Source: Cristatella mucedo | Taxonomy: Eukaryota > Bryozoa > Phylactolaemata > Cristatellidae | Assembly (NCBI GenBank): GCA_009760855.2 | Contig: WPIO01000041.1 | Coordinates: 2,550,501-2,614,500, forward strand | Direction: 5' to 3' | DNA: 64,000 bases | In this document: positions 24,205 to 64,000 of the stretch, one piece after another | How positions within the stretch are numbered: position 1 is the stretch's first letter | Layout of the letters: every line of letters starts with the position of its first letter | Notes under the pieces: model-generated | Database searches by the model: none | What the model was told of the DNA's origin: nothing | Seen by the model: the letters and a program-made list of their open reading frames with translations, nothing else | Made by a program: the position numbers and the translations under genes

Positions 24205-25632
24205 TGAGGTAGAGTGTCTCTGCTTGTTTTGCTCGATCTTTCGGCAGCTTTTTATACCATCGATCACAAAGTTCTTCTAGAGCGCCTCTCATCTCGCCTG
24301 GGCATCACTGGCACTGCTCTGCACTGGTTCAGGTCCTATCTCGGTGGGAGACTCCAGAGTATTGACGTGAATGGACAAAGATCCTCTGAAATACCTCTGA
24401 AATATGGAGTACCTCAGGGCTCCGTGCTAGGTCCGGTTCTTTTCAGGGTTTATACTCTCCCTCTTGCTGATGTGATTGCCAAGCACAATCTAGACGTTCA
24501 CTTCTATGCGGATGACTCTCAGTTGTACCTTTGCTTTGATCCCTCCCAGCCTTCGAGCACCTTAAATTCTCTCAACTCACTTGCTGCATATATTGATGAC
24601 ATCCCCAAATGGATGGCAGAAAATTTTCTAAACTAAACGATGATAAAACTAACTTAATAGTTATGGGCAAACCCAGTGTGATTCAGAGATTGGAAAGGCT
24701 GACGCTCAAAAATGGCTCTGCCAGCATATCTCCTGTTGAATCAGCTCAAAATCTAGGTGTCATATTCCAAAGCGACCTCTCGTTAGACGACCATATCAGC
24801 TCCACAGTCAAATCTGCCTACTTTCAGCTTCATAATACTGCTAAAATTCGGGCTTGTTTAGATAAGGATACCACGTGCAAGTTGGTCCATGCATTCGTGA
24901 CATCCCGTCTCGACTTCTGCAACTCACTGCTCGCTGGCCTACCGGCATGTGCGATCAGGCGATAGCAGCTGGTGCAAAACTCTGCAGCTAGGCTTGTCTG
25001 TCGTGAGCGTCGCAGTTGCCATATCACACCACTTCTCGCCGACCTGCACTGGCTACCAGTCAAGCAAGGGATCGACTTCAAGGTTTTGTCACTCACTTTT
25101 AGGTCCCTTCATTCTTTGGCTCCAGCCTATCTCTCAGATCTACAACCCCACCAGGCCAAGCATCGCTCCACCCGCTTTTCGGAATCCAACAGTCTACCAA
25201 TACCTCGTACAAACTTCAAATCCTTTGGAGACCGTGCATTTAGTTCGTATGCTCCCTAAGCCTGGAGCTCCCTCCCGACCTGCGTCAAAACATCCCCTGA
25301 CTTGACCACATTTAATATAGAACTTAGTTAGAATTAACATAGAACTTAAAAACACACCTATTTAGGACAGCATTTAGTATGTCCCTGTGATTCGTCCTGT
25401 ATGTGCTTATGCGTGCTGACACTGTGCATGCTGCCACTAACCACATTTGCATGCTAACCCTGTGCATGTCACTGTTAACCATGTTATTCGTATTGTTTGT
25501 TTATCAAGCATGGTATTACTCATCATTCAATTGCATTTCCATTTGCAGCAACTGTAAAGTGCCTAGAAAGAAATTGAGTTCTCTGAGGGCGCTTTATCAA
25601 GTGCATTATTATTTATTACTTTTATTATTATC
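24205..25632 (+). mobile_element. LINE-A, 1.4 kb, RT C-terminal half, pseudogene
   Basis: Starts within the RT domain at [20 protein letters not shown] and continues through [14 protein letters not shown] and HFYADDSQLYL. Relative to the 42 kb copy, one A is missing near 24630 (ttctaaac for ttctaaaac), shifting frame. TTG has become TAG near 24963, and AAA has become TAA near 25257. The 3' UTR, stem-loop and ATT-rich tail are present. YADD is followed by Ser in place of Thr. Confidence 0.92.
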
Positions 25633-25784
25633 AGTTTCTGTTTTGACCTTACGGCTGACCTTTAGGTTCTCCTAAAACGGAAGATGGCAACTGTTTCTTG
25701 TGTGGCCAAAGAGTGGGTCTTGTGCGGCACCCTACTTGAGGCTTTTTTAAGAGTGTTCCAGATTAAAAGATTAAAGGCTGTTTC

Positions 25785-25920
<136 letters not shown>

Positions 25921-25957
25921 CAGAGAGACACACACAGAGACAAGGAGACACATTTAA

Positions 25958-26103
25958 AAGCCTCATTTTAATAGCGGCAGAGTAGCCTTAATGGCTACCA
26001 CCATAACTTTCAGTTGGCAATACAGAATCGACCACTGCAGAATTTGAACGCGCAAACTTGGGCATAAAGGGCGAGCACCTCACCTCCTGAGCTATCGCGG
26101 CCC
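25958..26103 (-). mobile_element. SINE S1, diverged
   Basis: Segments 'gcggcagagtagccttaatg', 'caatacagaatcgaccactg' and 'gagctatcgcggccc' follow the reverse S1 order. The B box complement is mutated (gaatttgaac). Confidence 0.6.
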
Positions 26104-26624
26104 TAGATCTTTTGGTCTAAACGAGAGGCCAGCTTCCCTTCCGGGCGAGCGCCATGATTTCGCAGCGAGGTTTCGGAATTTAGCGAATAAAGCTCAGGCT
26201 TTAGGAATCGTTGAATAGGAAGTATGCTTCGTGCAGCGGCTTCGGAGGCTTGCTCGATTCACCTATTCAACGGTGTATCCCTCTCCAGAAGAGGAGGCTG
26301 CTAAAGCGACAGTCAAAGCGGCTGCCACAGCGGCCGGCCAAAGCCTTCGGCGTGCAAGTCCAGCATCAGTTTCCATGGCGGCTTTAGTTTTTATGGAAAA
26401 GCCATTTCCAATGGCTGCCTCTATTTAAACGCCTGCTTGAAAACGCCTGCCGAGCCGAAGTTCGCTATCGCGTGCTCTTCAAATATGGAATTTCGAATTT
26501 CCCTCTATTGTGTCATAGTGGGCCTCCGGAGGCTCGCTTTCGGATTTCAGCATTTTTTTACGATTTCAAATATTAATCTAATGTGATTAGTTAAATTAAG
26601 GGTGAGAATTAAAATAAAAGTACG

Positions 26625-26930
26625 ACGTCCCCTGACTTGACCACATTTAAAAAGAAATTTAAAACGAACCTATTTATGACAGCATTTAGTGGGTCTCTGT
26701 GATTCGTCCTTTATGTGCTATTTATATGTGCTGACACCGTGCATGCTGCCACTAACCACATTTACATGCTGACCCTGTGCATGTCACCCCTAACAATGTT
26801 ATTCATGTTTATCAAGCACGATATTACTCACCATTCAATCGCGCTTCCCTTTGCAGCAAATGTGAAGCGCCTAGAAAGAGATTGAGTTCTCTTATTGCAC
26901 TTTATCAAGTGTATTATTGTTACAGAAAGA
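26625..26930 (+). mobile_element. LINE-A 3' end
   Basis: Begins 'acgtcccctgacttgaccac' (end of ORF2) and continues through the 3' UTR to 'aagcgcctagaaagagattg' and a decayed tail. Confidence 0.85.
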
Positions 26931-27292
26931 TTTCGTTAGTCGGAAGAGCTTTCCTGAGTGAATTATGAGTTAAAGCCACCGATGTTGTACTCCGTCCCTC
27001 GAACTCAAGATGTAGCAACCTATGCAACAATCCAGGATACTCTCCTGATCGTGCTATTCCGCTATATCGCTTACAGAGTTGATAAGCGTGCCATAAATGT
27101 TCTCCAGTTAACTATGAAATTACGCTTATTGAGGTATAAATTTCGAGCTACCACTTGCTGCTTCGAGCTAATATCTTCCGATAATTTCATTTTTATAGAA
27201 TGGAAATAACAGTTTTCTCGCTTTGTCACAGGATGCAATCTCAGGCTTCCTCCGTCCTCGTCAAAGCATGAGCGAACTTTCATGTTCCTCTA

Positions 27293-27293
<1 letters not shown>

Positions 27294-27331
<38 letters not shown>
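27294..27331. repeat. (CTA)n microsatellite
   Basis: About twelve ACT/CTA units. Confidence 0.95.
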
Positions 27332-27332
<1 letters not shown>

Positions 27333-27614
27333 TTGTACTAACCATGAACCGTAGATTAACAGTAGAAAGTGAACCGTAGAGAGTTGTTCGATCCGTGTTC
27401 AGGATCTCGGAGTTCTCACTGCAGTGACACTATGAATACGTAGCGCCCTGCTTCTCTGTCCAGGCAGGACTTGCGTGACTCAGAACTTTTAGTACCACGA
27501 AAACGTGTCGCATGGGCGACATTTCAATCTAGACTAGCAATGCATTATTGGTCTTTTCATAGCAAGTCATCTATATCAATACTCAATGTTAGCCTCGGCG
27601 ACTCCCAGAACAGC

Positions 27615-27775
27615 ATGAATATTGATATTAATAATACCGACAATAAATTTGTATTGTGATCTCAGAGAATTTAATCTCTTTCTAGGCACTTTGCATATGC
27701 CCAATTGCGAAGCACGATCAAATGGTGAGTGGAAACGTGCACACTGTCAGCATGCATTCAGGATTCTAACCTGGT
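27615..27775 (-). mobile_element. LINE-A 3' end remnant
   Basis: ATT-type tail complement (aataataccgacaataaatt), 'ctcagagaatttaatctctt', 'tctaggcactttgcatatgc' and 'cacactgtcagcatgca' follow the reversed LINE-A 3' UTR. Confidence 0.7.
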
Positions 27776-27954
27776 AAAAATCCTCTCATTTTCAATGAAA
27801 ATAGCCCGTACGCGCTCTCAGTGAAAGGCACCGCTCACAGTTGCGAAGGTTCTTCACCTTTCTGCAAAAACTATTAGGGCTCGTTCCTGTAATTGTGAGG
27901 TTGCTATACAAATGTATCATTATAACTAAATGTATTATAATTAACTTATTAACA

Positions 27955-28078
27955 TACATATAATTCATTTGCATAGTGCCATAAGATAACTTAATCTCTA
28001 TTCAGGCGCTTCACACGCTGCCGCGGTGCTCGAGCATGCGACCAGTCAGACCTTGTGGCGAGCCGAGCACGCGCTCAA
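27955..28078 (-). mobile_element. SINE S2
   Basis: 'ttcatttgcatagtgccata' and 'aatctctattcaggcgcttc' are the reversed tail. 'gtgctcgagcatgcgaccag' and 'ggcgagccgagcacgcgct' correspond to the B box and head. Moderately diverged. Confidence 0.7.
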
Positions 28079-28930
28079 ATTAAGCCCACGCTCGTGCGAG
28101 TAGCGCCAGCGAGTCTGTGGCAGCCTCGTGTCGCCAGTCCTATGCCATCTGTGTATTTTAAGCTAATTTGTACCCTCACGCGGCCTCCCTCTCTCCCTCG
28201 CTGTCTGTCTATCCTTCACTCATTCGCTCGCCCTGTAGACGCGGCCGCAAGTGCGCGTTTCGGCGCATTAGGAATGTTTTCCCATGTTCGTCCGTTAAAA
28301 GCAAATGCAACCTCCCTGAATGAAGAGCCGCGCGAGCCAAACCTGCTGACGATAAGCGCGACGTTGTGAGCAGCTGGTTCGATGCAAAGGGTAAGGGATA
28401 ATCTTGCACACCTTAAGATCCAGCGAGATGATATGGCAGCAGCGCTATTTCGCAGCGCTGTCTCGTCTGCGCCGGAAGCTACGAGGCCGGTCAGCATATT
28501 GGGGCGCGGGGGTGTCTAATTGCACTTTCAAGCGTTGTGATTTGTAACTCTTTGTTCAATGAGAAGACATCCGCCTGCTCGATGGAGGATCTGGCTGTGT
28601 TCGCTATTATTTCGCATGTATTGCTTGATTTACCCTCCAGCGAGACGACAATACTGGCTTGGCTGATGAGGCCGTCGCAGTCGATTCGCTTTGCGCGGCG
28701 CCAGAGGTCATTGTCGTCGTAACCTAGGAACCGGGCAACCGGATAGAGAGTGAGCGCACAATAGTTCGTGGTACATTAACCTCAAATTTCGAAAAGTGCT
28801 TCCCGGAACGTCTAAACTTTTTAACACAAGACGTCGAGAAGGACACCGTAGCATGCTTCCTGTCAAGCGGCCTCGAGAGCGCGCCCGCGCGTAGCGGTAG
28901 GCAACGGCGGTAGCGCACGAGTGCTTCCGG
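28079..28930. other. Unannotated stretch upstream of the MOK CpG block
   Basis: No feature recognised. If MOK transcription starts near 29.0 kb, this is its upstream flank. Confidence 0.35.
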
Positions 28931-29052
28931 TCTGGATGTTGTACCTGTTCGCCTCTTCTTCTCTGCTAAAGGTCGGGCCTGCGAGATTTTTTCACCGCGG
29001 CCATGCCCGATGCTGCGTTTGATCTCAGAAGTTCTAGTCGCCGGACGGAGTG

Positions 29053-63886
<34,834 letters not shown>

Positions 63887-64000
63887 TGAAGTTTCGAAGG
63901 GCTGACCTCTCCCCCTCCTCCACTCCCCCTCGAAACGACTGTCGCCAGGCCGATAGCGAGTTCGGAGCCTATTTTTCACACCTCTGCTCTTCCTCTGCGT

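Overview
This is animal nuclear DNA. Protein-coding sequence is split by GT-AG introns, most of the window is transposable-element debris, and dinucleotide and trinucleotide microsatellites are frequent. Nothing bacterial or viral was seen. The mix of L2/CR1-like non-LTR retrotransposons ending in (ATT)n, tRNA-derived SINEs and long (TC)n/(AG)n tracts suggests an invertebrate genome. I cannot name the species from the sequence alone.

One host gene can be reconstructed with good support. It is a plus-strand MOK-type protein kinase (RCK group: MAK, CILK1/ICK, MOK; linked to cilia and flagella). It runs from about 29053 to 63886. Exons 2 to 8 together carry essentially the whole kinase domain: glycine loop, catalytic Lys, αC Glu, HRD, DFG, a TEY activation-loop motif and APE. 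Splice phases agree at every junction. A 19-nt first coding exon (29053-29071) in a CpG-rich stretch and two low-complexity C-terminal exons (63185-63452 and 63638-63886) complete an open frame of 466 codons, but these ends are less certain. Introns range from 185 bp to about 8.5 kb and most large ones are filled with retrotransposons.

The left part of the window (1-29 kb) has no gene as clear as this. Three minus-strand exon candidates stand out: 5468-5638 (ATG, hydrophobic segment, strong donor), 10168-10694 (Ser/Ala-rich disordered, ends at a stop) and 13518-13660 (hydrophilic, strong acceptor). None could be named. CpG-rich blocks lie at about 5.2-5.95, 9.8-11.3, 13.4-14.2, 20.2-20.9 and 29.0-29.9 kb.

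The repeat landscape has four main families. LINE-A is an L2/CR1-like element with an (ATT)n tail; one copy at 42248-44528 keeps an unbroken 682-codon frame with YADD. LINE-B is a related element ending in ACATT repeats. SINE S1 is tRNA-derived with a (TAAA)n-type tail. SINE S2 is tRNA-derived, and its 3' tail resembles the LINE-A 3' stem-loop, which points to a LINE/SINE mobilisation pair. Several nested insertions give relative ages. A degenerate tandem repeat of about 180 bp at 0.6-2.6 kb is split by a LINE-A insertion.

The observations most worth a second look are: the LINE-A tail ending 26 bp before MOK exon 4; the S2/LINE-A tail sharing; the five-copy CACGTG (E-box) minisatellite in MOK intron 1; a perfect 16-bp inverted repeat at 11161-11202; and the unnamed minus-strand exons.
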